DNA of 64,000 nt from Pinus tabuliformis (Eukaryota > Streptophyta > Pinopsida > Pinales > Pinaceae): assembly GCA_031772625.1 (NCBI GenBank), contig CM062810.1:703852519-703916518 (forward strand). The letters are read 5' to 3'. Every line of letters starts with the position of its first letter. The first letter of the stretch is position 1. The notes beneath the pieces are model-generated. The model was not told the origin of the DNA, made no database searches, and saw nothing but the letters and a program-made list of their open reading frames with translations. The translations under genes were made by a program, and so were the position numbers. Positions 1-10,113 of the stretch are shown here, one piece after another.

Positions 1-750
1 TCTTCATTCTGATTTGATGATATCCTGAACGAAGATCCAACTTGGTGAAGTAAATTGATCCATGCAATTCATCCAATAATTCATCAATGACAGGAATGGG
101 GAACTTATCTTTAATAGTGAGCTTGTTGAGCTCCCTATAATCCGGACACATGCGCCATGATCCATCCTTCTTGTACACTAATACTGCTGGAGCAGAGAAA
201 GAACTTTGACTCGGTTGAATTATACCAGCCTCTAGCATTTCTGCAACCATACGTTCAATTTCACTCTTTTGGACATAGGGATACCTGTACGGCCTGATGT
301 TTGGAGGAACACTTCCTGGAATCATATGAATAGCATGATCATGATCACGCATAGGTGGGAGACCTTTGGGAGTCTCAAATACCTTGGAATGATTGTCCAG
401 GACTTTTTGGAGATCTGGAGAAATAGATGATTCCGATGTGGAAACATCTAGCGAACATAATTGTGCAATTACACCTCTTTGCTCCTTTTTTAGAAGCTTT
501 GTCATACCATTAGAGCTGATTATATTTCCTGGCTTCCCTGCAATACCCCTTAATTCAACTTCCTTTCCTTCCATAGAAGATTTGATGAAAAGTTCTTGAA
601 AATTAAAAGCTATTGTACCCAAGGATTGTAGCCATTGGACTCCTAGTACAACATCAGCACCTCCCATTGGAATGGAAAGCATTGGGCTAGTCAATACATA
701 TTCTCCCATGGATAGCTTTGTAGTGCCCACTCTAGTTTCCTGACCCTAAT
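1..750 (-). pseudogene. Protease-RT linker and start of reverse transcriptase (fossil)
   Basis: Read on the minus strand from about 750 down, the translation gives MGGADVVLGVQWLQSLG (end of protease), a linker, then SVPPNIRPYRYP, RMCPDYRELNKLTIKDKFPI and FTKLDLRSGYHQIRM, the first RT motifs of Ty3/gypsy. The catalytic YxDD region would lie left of the window. It is a fossil, separated from its own gag by the insert at about 753-3293. Confidence 0.85.
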
Positions 751-752
751 AC

Positions 753-3293
753 GACATTATCTTAGACACTTTATTCTTCGAGGACCTTAGATTGAGGATC
801 TAGACCCTTGACACTATTATTAGCGATTGAGATATTCATGGTTGTGATGTTTATGAATGCTTTCCATTGATATTATGGTAGCATGAATGGTTATGTATCT
901 TATCTATCAGTATTCTGATGATTGCAATATTAAATAGTTAAGTTGGTCTCTATTTGAAATTATGATGAGGGTAGTAAAGAATATGTATGCGCTCTACTAA
1001 AATCATAATGAGGATAAATTTTATGGATAGGTATATTTCTACGATGTTACGATGTTGATAGCTTAATGAATATGTATGTTTCCATTGATGATTATTGATG
1101 ATAGCCATGAGGGATGTGTCCCCTATGTTACCTACTTCCTTTAGTTCAGACTTACAATGGACAATGATGTGAATGACCAGGAATTTTTAATGATGCTATT
1201 ATGATAATTGACTAACATTGAGAAACCTTGTTACTGATGATTATTGAGTATGGCAGGAAACCATCAGAGGCACTCACATATGACATGTCAATGACACCTG
1301 GTTTGATGAAAATTTATATTATTTAACTTTGAAAGTATAAGTCGATCTTGGAATCTGCCATATATGTGTAACTATATTCTGATGATATATTAATGGTTGC
1401 AGGCACAGATTAGTTGCTTGATCGAATGACTCACATATGGGTGATGGGGTTGTACAAGTGGATGGACTACATGGGAGGGGTGGGACAGAGTCCCTGATCC
1501 CACCCACTAGCACTCCCGCCGTGACTTGGGCTGGAAGGGATGAATCACCTTCGCCTTGAAGATCATGATGCCATGAGGGCAGGTCCCAAAGTTGGGTCGC
1601 TCATGAGGACTTTACCGGGGGGTGCGCATCAAGGCGGATTCCTTGATCCCCGACACCATTAGTCTCACAATAGCAGGCAACATAGGAGATGATAGTAGTC
1701 TATGACGTTGCACTATACTTTCCCCTCGTAGTCACTGGATTCTTGAAGGGAAAGTGGTGTGGCACCCTTGGAACTTCAGGGGAATTTCTTGAAGGGCACG
1801 ACCAGCTTGGCACCCTTGGCATCACAAATAAACTAGTAGGTGTGGCACCCTTGGAACTTCTAGGGGAGTTCTTGAAGGGCACAACCAAACTGGCACCCTT
1901 GGCATCACAAATAAACTAGTAGGTGTGGCACCCTTGGAACTTCTAGGGAAGTTCTTGAAGGGCACAACCAAACTGGCACCCTTGACATCACAAATAAGCT
2001 ATTAGGTGTGGCACCCTTGGAACTTCTAGGGAAGTTCTTGAAGGGCACAACCAAACTTGGCATCCTTGGAATCATTAAAAATAAATAATAATAAATAAAT
2101 ATAAGCAAGGAATGAAAACTAGGTAAATTTACATCAAGGGTAAATGATGATTAGAAACCAATGTAATTAAATCAAAAATAAAACTTGGAATAAGGAGGAT
2201 CATAGGAAGAATTAAAATAGAGTACCTTAAAAACTCTACCCTTCCCATTTTGGAAAATACTAGGAAGATTATGTGGTTTAATTAGGAAAAAGGGGAAAGA
2301 CAAACATAATAGTAAGGATAAAGATTAATCCTAAACTAATTTAAACCTAATTAAGAAAAGAGGAAGGTGAATTAAAATGAGAATAATAAATTAAATTTAG
2401 AGAAATGTAGAGAAGCTCCATGTGTCAACAATCAACATAAGAATATCCATCTAGGAGATAACCTGAGTTAAATTAGGGAGTAGATTGGGGATAAAATCTT
2501 GACTCATTAATTGACCTCAAGTAATGAACACAAATTAAGAAATAAAAGGGGGGGAATAAAGAGACAACTAGGAGAAGAAATAGGAATCTTGTTGAGGTGA
2601 GGAAAATATTAGTTCTCAATAAAAATTTAAGTAAATAATTTTGGGAGAGCCTTGATGTGAGAATGACACATGGGTGGGTGAATAATTAGGCTATTGAATT
2701 ATAAAAAAATAATAATTAATTATGCATGGCATGAAAGTGTCACCTTGAGGACTCCTATAAAAGAAGGGGCAAGCCATGGGAGAAGGGATTTTTTGGGAAC
2801 CCTATGGTTGGATGGATGAGATGATGTCAGAGCAGTGATTACGAAGCTATAGTGAGTTTGGTGAGGTAGAGGATTTTAGAGAGGGGACTCTTGAGCCAAG
2901 GTGTGCTCTCCTCTACCAGCTAGTGCTTTCCTCCATTGTACAACCCCATTGCAGCTCGGGGGTCTGCGGGGAAGAAGAGTACCCAAGGAGTAGGCTGGGA
3001 GGTTAACCGGTGGGTCTTTGCATTCAGATCAATTGCGTCATCATTCACTCGCGGAGGTGACCGGCTACAAGGGAATACCAGTAACAACAGAGCAAGCGGA
3101 GTCTCACCTTCTGGTGAACGGTACACATGTATTTCATTACTATTGATCTTAGTTAAACATATGTAAATGTTATGATATGTTTTCCTGAAATGAGTGTCAG
3201 GAATGTGTGTGCTAAATAAATTTGAAATTTCAATGTGTTTCTTTTCTGGTTGTATTTGTTGTTAACTTTAGAAAAAAAAAAAAAAAAAAAAAA
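753..3293 (+). mobile_element. Insert with a poly(A) tail in the gypsy protease region
   Basis: About 2.5 kb of unrelated DNA splits the protease coding region. Its right end is an A-run of about 23 bases (3271-3293), with an AATAAA-like signal near 3213, as expected for an RNA copy inserted by a LINE-type mechanism. The text at about 800-1700 resembles the noncoding 3' part of an LTR element (compare 62400-63440 here), so the source may be an LTR-element transcript. I could not find a clean target duplication, and the left boundary is uncertain by about 20 bp. No ORF of interest. Confidence 0.5.
1758..2081 (+). repeat. Tandem repeat, 83 bp period, about 3.9 copies
   Basis: GGCACCCTTGGAACTTC recurs at 1761, 1844, 1927 and 2010, an exact 83 bp spacing. 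Each unit holds two related half-units (GGCACCCTTGGAACTTC and GGCACCCTTGGCATCAC). Open frames across it are by-products of the repeat. It lies inside the poly(A)-ended insert. Confidence 0.9.
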
Positions 3294-3329
3294 ATTAGTC
3301 TGAATCGTGGTCCTTACAAGCTTGATATT

Positions 3330-3536
3330 ATGGCACTTTCCAGAGAAATTTATTGTTCCTCCATTTGCAATCATCACTTGACACTCTGGTGCTGGATATA
3401 GGAAGCAATTCAATTCTTTTGCTACCCTACAATGAATAAAATTGTGGGTGCTTCCTGAATCAATCAACACTCTTACCTTTTTCTTCTTGATTTGTCCTTC
3501 TATCTTGATGGTTTGAGGAGTGGTAATTCCCGCCAA
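3330..3536 (-). CDS. Retropepsin (aspartic protease) segment of the Ty3/gypsy element
   Basis: The segment starts MAGITTPQTIKIEGQIKKKK, then VLIDSGSTHNFI, the DSG active-site signature of a retropepsin, followed by a ..VMIANGG..SGKCHNIKL stretch normal for this protease in plant Ty3/gypsy elements. The frame stays open into the inserted DNA down to 3153, but residues beyond about 70 come from the insert. The protease would cut the Gag-Pol polyprotein. Confidence 0.8.
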
Positions 3537-3798
3537 TGCATTACAATATATGGTCGGATTTATTTGTTCTTCATCTAGGCTTTTTTCCTGGAGTATATCC
3601 TCTTCTTTTGACCTTTCTCGCTCCTTTTCTTCTTCCTCTTCACAATCTATGTAGAATAATTTCTTCTCAGCACACTTATGACCTTTAGTGTATTTGCTAT
3701 CACAACTGTAACAAAGCCCTTTTGCTATTTTTTATTCCAATTGTTGTGGTGTCAACCTTATAGGTTGTGGAAGACTAGGGGCAACAATGCTTCCGTCT

Positions 3799-4284
3799 TT
3801 ATAGTTTGTGAGTGGTATGCTTCCTGGTTGCCATAATTTTGCTTTCCATTTTTCTTGCTAACCTGAATTCCTTTTCTAATGAATCAGGTTCCCAAAGGCG
3901 AACATCATGTTGGATATTATCCTTTAAAGACCCTATGAACACATCAATCCTATGCTCCTCTGGAATATCTTTTACCCTTATGTTCAATTTTTGGAACTCC
4001 TTAATGTGCTCCATTATTGAACCCTTTTGTTTGAGACTTATCAATTGGCTAAAAAAAGTGTTGCTTTTTGTATCCTCATAATGTGCTATCAATTCTTCCG
4101 TAAAAATTGCCCAAGTGATAAATTGTTTACGAGAGCAAAGCCATTGATACCATACAAACTGATTTGGTTCCAAATATAAAGTTGCCATACGTACCTTTTG
4201 TGTGTTTTGCACATTATTGAGATTGAAGAACTGCTCCATCTGTAATATCCATGTGGCGGGATCCTTGCCATCAAACTTCCTCAT
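3799..4284 (-). CDS. Retrotransposon gag core
   Basis: This 161-residue segment matches the plant retrotransposon gag pattern: FDGKDPATWILQMEQFF near the start, then VRMATLYLE, W..L, and F...L..LKQKGS...I.EF. A retained SLKDNIQHDVRL motif ends the domain. Gag would form the particle shell that packages the element's RNA. A CCHC knuckle of the CYSC...KGHKC type follows at about 3740-3690 on the same strand. It belongs to the fossil element spanning 1-5722. Confidence 0.8.
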   Translation of the reverse strand: MRKFDGKDPATWILQMEQFFNLNNVQNTQKVRMATLYLEPNQFVWYQWLCSRKQFITWAIFTEELIAHYEDTKSNTFFSQLISLKQKGSIMEHIKEFQKLNIRVKDIPEEHRIDVFIGSLKDNIQHDVRLWEPDSLEKEFRLARKMESKIMATRKHTTHKL

Positions 4285-4407
4285 ATCAATTTTTGGAATA
4301 TGGTGAGTCTTCGATCCAACATTAGAGTCTATGATATCATGATTAACATTTCTTTTGTTCGCATCATGAGTTTCCTTTACTACCTTTTCACCATTAGTAA
4401 GTATTTC

Positions 4408-4722
4408 TTATAGAAAATTTGTCAAATCTGTCTTCATATCTGTCATGCCTGTCTTCAAGTTTGTGTTCAAATCTATCTTCAATTCTTCCATGTCTGTCTT
4501 CAAATCTGTCTTCCAATCATCCATCTTAGCTTCCACACCCTTTATCTTATATTCCATGCCATTTATCTTAGCTTCTGTTAGCTTTTGTGAGCGTGACATT
4601 TGTTGCACTTGTTCTTGTAATTTTGATATATCATGTAGCATTTCTTCCTCTTCTTCATGAGTCATGCTAGAGCTTTCAGGTTCCTTACTAGGTGTTTGCA
4701 TTTTATTTCCTCGGGGAATCAA
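4408..4722 (-). CDS. Gag N-terminal coiled-coil segment (retroelement part)
   Basis: An open segment of 104 residues. After a short start, residues about 20-100 are charged, with a heptad-like MEYKIKGVEAKMDDWK pattern and near-repeats of (M/L)KTDL, so a coiled coil is likely. In the gag of this type of Ty3/gypsy element such a stretch precedes the gag core, and the core does follow at 4284. It is part of a fossil element, not a host gene. Confidence 0.6.
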   Translation of the reverse strand: MIPRGNKMQTPSKEPESSSMTHEEEEEMLHDISKLQEQVQQMSRSQKLTEAKINGMEYKIKGVEAKMDDWKTDLKTDMEELKIDLNTNLKTGMTDMKTDLTNFL

Positions 4723-5375
4723 TTACCGATAATAAATTTTTACTATGCCCTTTGAATTCCTTCAAACCAAGCTTACGCAAAAAATTAAAAAAAAAAAACT
4801 ACACACCTTTTTTCACTTTGTAGAATCCGGATATTGAATCTGATGTATCTCTGTAATTTCAGATCCTCCAGTTCTGAAATTGCGACCTGTAGTAGCTTTC
4901 TATGTCCTCTTGCCAATGCCACAACTCTGACCCAATTTGGATTCTCCAAGGAAGAGTTATGCGAAATCTCCCACAGTGACTTGATTATAGACTAGTTCAG
5001 TAGAGTGAACTTGTACGACGTGCCACGAGTCACTGTTTCGACCTTTGGATCTGAAAAATGCATACAAGAAACTACAGTCCGTCCTCTTTCTGTAACTTCT
5101 TATGAAATTGCAATCCGATCCCCATAGAGAAATTTATGACAATTTTCCCCAGGTCACCTGTTTGGAATACAATTCAGGAGTCTGCAAAAAGACCAACTTC
5201 TGCAGATCATATCTCTGCAAATATAGCGCGAAAAGCTCTGAAATTCGGACCCAAGGTTCAGCGCGATTTCTTATCAAATGGGTTTTTTTTTCAACTTCTG
5301 AAACATTGCAGAAACAAAGTTATAGCTAAAATTCCACGATGACATGTTTGGAGCAGCGAAACCCTAGAATCCAAA

Positions 5376-5387
5376 GCTCTGATACCA
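5376..5387 (-). other. Primer binding site, tRNA initiator-Met
   Basis: The minus strand reads TGGTATCAGAGC, complementary to the 3' end of plant initiator-Met tRNA, two bases inside the LTR end. It fixes the element's orientation and the LTR boundary. Confidence 0.85.
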
Positions 5388-5389
5388 AA

Positions 5390-5722
5390 TGTTATGAAAC
5401 CACCTCAAGAAAAGATAGAAGAGATAGATCAATGCCTTAGAATTCAGCCTCTTCGAGGGGGAAACCTCCTTTACATCACATAAATGAACAATTCTTGGAT
5501 CATTTAAATGACAAAACCTCCTTTCTATATATAGGAGTCTAAGGAGTCACAATATAATCCAGCCGACCTAACAATAATAATATAAAGCCACAAAAATAAC
5601 AATAGAGGGATTCTATGGGGCACAGTAATAACAATATGGGGGCAATAGGGGCACACCAATATTAATAAGGGGTATAACTAAAATAGTAATGGGGTAGTCA
5701 CTAGTATTATAGGGACCCAACA
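5390..5722 (-). repeat. 5' LTR of the minus-strand Ty3/gypsy element (333 bp)
   Basis: On the minus strand it starts TGTTGGGTCCC and ends GGTTTCATAACA, giving TG..CA termini and a short TGTT..AACA inverted end. The primer site follows directly. A TATATATA box sits at 5526-5533 in the expected promoter zone. The partner LTR is outside the window, so age cannot be judged. The outer boundary could instead lie nearer 5790, where a C-run resembles a polypurine tract on the minus strand. Confidence 0.75.
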
Positions 5723-5940
5723 TGTTACTACTTCTTGTTGATTTTGTCGAAAAGTTTAGTCTGACAACCTTCAATTCCATTATTATCATTTCCCCCCTTT
5801 GTCAGCTAAAAGGAGAGAAAATCGACATTTGATTTTGGAACTCCGCCCCCTTGAGGTGTGGAGATTTCACCATCTTCGTTTTACTGTATAATTTGTCATC
5901 ATGTGAAACTGAATCGTTCGGTAGCACATAGACAACTATT

Positions 5941-6192
5941 TTATCTAGATGACCACTTCCAAGGATCAATCCATGAGTAACTGATCTTCACTCTAGGTGG
6001 TTGATTTTGCTTGCAGCATCTTTCGAATGAATGGTTTTTCTTGCCACAATGGTGACAAGGATGGAGGTCAAAGGATTTACTCTCCATATGGCCATTTCGT
6101 TTACAATGGTTACACTTAACCATATTCTGATCATTGTCGAGAAATCCAACACTTACAAACTGAACTGGCCTTGAGAAATTTGGAACAAACAA
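5941..6192 (-). CDS. Double zinc-knuckle segment (gag nucleocapsid-like)
   Basis: An 83-residue open segment. It contains CNHCKRNGHMESKSFDLHPC followed by CHHCGKKNHSFERC. The second is a CX2CX4HX4C knuckle as in retroviral nucleocapsid proteins. The first has CX2CX4H with a displaced last ligand. Such knuckles bind the element's RNA. It follows the coiled-coil ORF on the same strand, supporting a gag origin for both. Confidence 0.65.
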   Translation of the reverse strand: MFVPNFSRPVQFVSVGFLDNDQNMVKCNHCKRNGHMESKSFDLHPCHHCGKKNHSFERCCKQNQPPRVKISYSWIDPWKWSSR

Positions 6193-6198
6193 AATGTT

Positions 6199-6933
6199 TT
6201 ATTTGTTGTATCCTACGCCATGAAAGTCTTTGTTGAAGGATATTTCTTCCCAAGGTTTGATCACTTTCTTGGAAAGACTATCATGTTGTTGTTCTTCATA
6301 CTTGTTGCTTCTGCTAACATTATGTCCTTGATTTATTAAACCTTCTATGTCACACTCGGCATCAATCACTAGCAGTTCATCGGTTTGACATGTTGCATCA
6401 ATCTGATCATTTTTATCTTTGGTACTACTTTTTGCATCATTAAGTAGTACAACTGGTTGGTTGAGATCACTTGTGTCACAACTTATATCAACCTGATTGA
6501 TTAGTTCATTTGTGTCACAACTTATATCAAATTGCTTGATTAGATCATCTGTGTTGCAACCTTCATTAATATGTTGAATAAGATCACTTGTATCACAACT
6601 TTCATTTGTTGTTGTCATGAGGTCTTCTGTGTCACAACTTGCATCTGTCTTCTCTACACATTGTGCATCAAGTAAATCTTTATTTTCACTTAACTTAATT
6701 TGAAGTACATGAATGTGTTTTTCTTTCACTTTGAGCTGAATTTGAAAGTCTTTCGCTGCTTCTAATGTACTAGTCATTTGATTGACTAAGGTTTGAATTT
6801 TCTTTAACTTCCATTCCAATATTTCAATTTTGTTCTGTAACCAATGATTGCAATCTTGCAAATATTTAATCTCTAGTTCTGCACTTTGAAGATTTTTTCC
6901 TCCTTTACCCATTATGAGTTTTGACACGCTCAC
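6199..6933 (-). CDS. Coiled-coil protein with CDTxDLI repeats, gag-like position
   Basis: An open frame of 244 residues. Residues about 15-95 form a charged coiled coil (LEIKYLQDC, IEILEWKLKKIQTLV). Residues about 98-195 hold at least six degenerate repeats of about 16-18 residues with the core (S/T)C(D/N/Q)T(D/E/S/N)(D/E)L, for example SCDTEDLM, SCDTSDLI, GCNTDDLI, SCDTNELI, TCQTDELL. The end (WEEISFNKDFHGVGYNK) is basic and aromatic. It lies between the leader and a zinc-knuckle ORF of an LTR element, where gag belongs. I do not recognise the family. Cysteines spaced about 17 residues apart could bind metal or form cross-links. That is inference. Confidence 0.55.
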   Translation of the reverse strand: MSVSKLIMGKGGKNLQSAELEIKYLQDCNHWLQNKIEILEWKLKKIQTLVNQMTSTLEAAKDFQIQLKVKEKHIHVLQIKLSENKDLLDAQCVEKTDASCDTEDLMTTTNESCDTSDLIQHINEGCNTDDLIKQFDISCDTNELINQVDISCDTSDLNQPVVLLNDAKSSTKDKNDQIDATCQTDELLVIDAECDIEGLINQGHNVSRSNKYEEQQHDSLSKKVIKPWEEISFNKDFHGVGYNK

Positions 6934-8885
6934 TTGTACTCGCTCACTTGCTTGCTTGATTTTGCTTGATGGTTTCTTGTAACACTTGCGGCATTTGAAG
7001 ATCTCGCTCGCTTGAATTCTTGAACTTGTGTGCCTAATTTAGTTTATCAATGGAATGGTTTAACTCACACTCACTTGAACTTTGTGAATGCCTCAATCGG
7101 CTTGACGTTTACTTGAAATTTCTGTTAACAAATGAACACATGCTCGTTTGAATTTTGTACTAGGATGAGGGTGTCAAATACCACTGAAAATGCACCCAAT
7201 GTTTACAATGACAAGTTCAAATGATATTGACTCACTTGAAGAGAATTAACTCACTTAATTGACTCAGTTGAGGAGAATTGACTTACTTTACCTCCTATAA
7301 ATTCACAAGTTGGGTGTCGGTTTTGACCGAAAATGCACCTCTACAATTCAACTCAATTTCATTTGAATTTGTTTACAAGGTAACTTACAAATTATGATTT
7401 TTCAAGTTAAACAATGACCAATTGTCTTTGAATGTTGATGTAGTCTTTTGAAATGCATGAGTTTGTAGTTGCATTAACTTGATTGCCTTGCATGAATTTT
7501 CTTGTTGATGTTGCCAACTTTGATTATGTGTTGTAGTTGCGCAAATGCATGTGATTGTTTGTGCTTGATTGAATGCTCGTTGCAGCTTCTTAATTTTAGG
7601 TGCTTTGATTAATGTGCTTGTTTCATTCACTTGCTTTAGACTCCTTGTGTGTTAGATAAGATAATTGTAGTGTCAAAACTAGACACAAAATATGCACAAT
7701 CAATCACTACACAAGGTGTACCTAAGATTCCCTTATCCAATTTCAGGTGGATCTAGGACACATCAACACCACAAAAAATATATTTTTATTAAATATTGAA
7801 GTACATCAACATTTTATCTTTACAATGTCGTCGTTGAAACTTCTCAAAATTCCAAAACTCCTTGAAAATTTTCAAAAATGCTTGGAAGCAAATTGTCTTC
7901 AAAATTGACTTACCCACTTTCTTCAACAAAATATTAAAATGACCTCCTTAACAAATACACCTTATCACTCCATTACAAGGAAATAATCCCTTACTTTATA
8001 AAAATCCCACTTGTCACTCCACACTTAAAAAATCCCACTTTTAAAAATTGCACCTTCCTTTTACTTTAGAAACATAAACTAAGTATGGGTCTCGAGCCTT
8101 TCTTTCACTTTAGACACATTTATGACAATGCTATACACTTTCTCACTCTATTTATAAACTTAAAAAAAAAAAACCTTTTAAATTCCCATTTAAAAGTATT
8201 TTAATGAGTCACTTTAATAAAGTGAGTTAAAAAGTGAATTCAGGTTTATGGAGTTATTTGAAAAAATAACACGCATTCACAAAATTTGATCGAAAGCTAC
8301 TGTGGCACATGAAATTCTTCACTGAAAGCACTGCCCCTTTGACTGTTTACTGGAAATTCTTCAGAAGGATCAAGCATGTCCTCCATTACAACCAATGTCG
8401 TCTTCATCATTTTCTGCGATTTTTAAATTCTTGCATATCAATGTCACTATCTCCCTTAGGATTCACTTCTTGCATATCGCTGCAAGGTCTGTGCACTGCA
8501 AGAATCTTCAAACTTGATCGGTGTACCTCATATCTTCAAGAACAAGTCCAAGTATCCACTCGTTGAATTCGATGCTGGAAGCTCAGGAAGATTCCCATGT
8601 TAAGAAACACAACCGCGAAATTCACACACCATTTCCTATGCAATCATTAAATTGTTCGTTTGATTTCCTCTAGCATTTTTCCACTAGTAATTGCACACGA
8701 CTCCAAGCTCCATGCACAATGTTTCCATGCAATAGTGTATTGAACTAGCCACACCATGCTACAATATCCTCACTCACACGCTGCTTTGTTCATACACAGA
8801 GTTGCATACACCTCCATGCTCTAGCATTCCTCCCACATGCAAAAGGAATTCACACGATAGGTTGCATGCTCCGTAGATCTTTTTA
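6934..8885 (-). other. Long leader of the second minus-strand element
   Basis: No convincing ORF. The stretch is rich in recurring short words (CACTTGA, TTGAATT). A phrase GACCGAAAATGCACC with a close variant recurs about 150 bp apart (7180-7350). It is probably the untranslated 5' region between primer site and gag. Confidence 0.45.
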
Positions 8886-8897
8886 GCTCTGATACCA
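8886..8897 (-). other. Primer binding site, tRNA initiator-Met
   Basis: The minus strand reads TGGTATCAGAGC, the usual initiator-Met complement, two bases inside the LTR end at 8900. Confidence 0.85.
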
Positions 8898-8899
8898 CA

Positions 8900-9283
8900 T
8901 GTAGAATATTAAACAAAATTAAAAGACATGAAAAGATGCCAGAGAAATAGAAATGGTGGAAAAGGTCTCAGCCTTACTGTATTCCTCTCATAATGCAATG
9001 TACAAATAATGATAATAGTACAAATAAATACATGAGGAAGTTTGTCTGAAGATAGTACATCTATCTTGGACACTATGGTTGAGAAAATATCTCAACCAAA
9101 CACTAATCTAGGAGCCTAACTAGTTGGAGAGAATCTCTCAACCAACTAGGCATAAATTGACTCCTAACCATGAAGAACAAACTCAATATAGAAAGGTAGG
9201 ATTAAATCCAACTTTCTTGATTTTAATTAAATTAATTGTTTTGGACTTATAATTATTTTCATCACATGAGAGTGAGGCTAACA
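8900..9283 (-). repeat. 5' LTR of the second minus-strand element (384 bp)
   Basis: On the minus strand it begins TGTTAGCCTCACTCTC and ends TTTAATATTCTACA, with TG..CA termini. The primer site lies two bases inside. No second copy is in the window, so the outer end rests on the TG..CA rule alone. Confidence 0.7.
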
Positions 9284-9825
9284 ATTAAATCCTGAAGTGT
9301 TGAATTGAAAGCTCCCAAATCATGCTTGTGTATTTTAATTTGTCAATGATTCTTAGTTGTTATGTTTGAAGGAAGTCATAGAACCCCTAAAAGAATTATA
9401 TTGTCCTGTTAAGTGGCTAAGGGTTCTTATCCTTTTGGAAACAATGCATAATTGTTTGTAATTATTCCTTTGATATTGGATTTATCAGTTCCTCATTACC
9501 CACCTCATCTACAAAATTGGGGAATTATGAAGTCATCTTTAACTATCTCTCTGAAATTTATTCTATCATCTTCTTTATAAATTCCCTCAAAATGGCCTGT
9601 TGATGAGAAAATTTCTCCTCAAGATGAGACACCTTCTCATGAGGCAAATTTTGTTGATAAACAAAATATTTAGGAGATTGTTAATTATAATTATGAGATG
9701 CTCTAAGAGAAAAAAGCTCTGCTATTTAGTAAAATCCATGCACGAATGTTAGTGATTTGGTACGAGGAAAGACATGGGCAGTGAGGGAATTGTGGAGATT
9801 CCCTACAACTCTTTTCTCAAATGTG
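9284..9825. other. Intergenic, nothing recognised
   Basis: AT-rich DNA outside the LTR at 8900-9283. I see no ORF with family features. The end merges into the PRMT10-like fragment. Confidence 0.4.
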
Positions 9826-10113
9826 ACATGTGAGGATGTATGCTTATTAAACAACTATATTTTAGAACAAGCACCACTTTGAAGGCAAGATTCTTTTGGA
9901 TATAGGCACAGGAAGTGGTAATTTGGTAATCTAGTATGCACAAGCTGGTGCAAGGAAATTTTATGTTGTTGAAGCAACCAAAATTTTAGAACATGTATGT
10001 CCACATGTAATAAAAAGTGATGCTAGACACATTGTTGATGGAAATGAAGGATCTATGGAGGATGTCATGTTTCTTGAAAAGTTGATGTCAATTCCAAAGA
10101 AAAATAAATCCTA
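9826..10113 (+). pseudogene. PRMT10-like protein arginine methyltransferase fragment
   Basis: The plus strand encodes a decayed AdoMet-binding core of a plant type I arginine methyltransferase. NKHHFEGKILLDIGTGSG (9866-9919) is followed by an in-frame TAG, then YAQAGARKFYVVEATKILEH and, further on, EGSMEDVMFLEK. NKHHFEGK, the DxGTGSG motif I, the VEATK end of motif post-I and EGSMEDV match PRMT10 better than PRMT1 or CARM1, as I recall them. Upstream text still shows M.AY...IF.NK, with stops at two codons (9846-9848 and 9863-9865). The EWMGYF double-E loop is absent. No introns interrupt it, so it could be one exon or a processed copy. Functional PRMT10 methylates histone arginines. This piece is dead. 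Confidence 0.75.

Larger units (their letters stand above)
1..5722 (-). mobile_element. Ty3/gypsy LTR retrotransposon, 5' part, cut by the window edge
   Basis: Read on the minus strand the order is LTR (5722-5390), primer site for initiator-Met tRNA (5387-5376), leader, gag coiled coil (4722-4408), gag core (4284-3799), a CCHC knuckle near 3740-3690, retropepsin (3536 to about 3330), a foreign insert (about 753-3293), then the protease-RT linker and the start of RT (about 750-1). Gag, protease and RT in that order place it in Ty3/gypsy. The 3' LTR must lie left of the window. The copy is a fossil with several breaks and one large insertion. Its outer flank (5723 on) is the interior of another LTR element, so it appears nested in that one. 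Confidence 0.85.
5723..9283 (-). mobile_element. LTR retrotransposon, 5' half only, minus strand
   Basis: On the minus strand: LTR 9283-8900, initiator-Met primer site 8897-8886, a 1.95 kb leader, a 244-residue coiled-coil ORF (6933-6199), then a zinc-knuckle ORF (6192-5941). The sequence then stops at the LTR of the other minus-strand element at 5722. No protease, integrase or RT is seen, so the 3' half has been lost or lies beyond the nested element to the left of the window. Two CCHC-like knuckles after a gag-like protein fit either superfamily, so I do not assign one. Confidence 0.65.

Noticed and set aside
1689-2108. Short frames on both strands with repeated PLGTS/PRVP-like text
   Set aside because: They follow the 83 bp tandem repeat. 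Frame openness is inherited from the unit, and both strands are open.
5790-5802. C-run read as a minus-strand polypurine tract of the second element
   Set aside because: It would make the LTR at 5390-5722 also the 3' LTR of the element to its right, but the two elements have different LTR ends. Kept only as a caveat on the LTR boundary.
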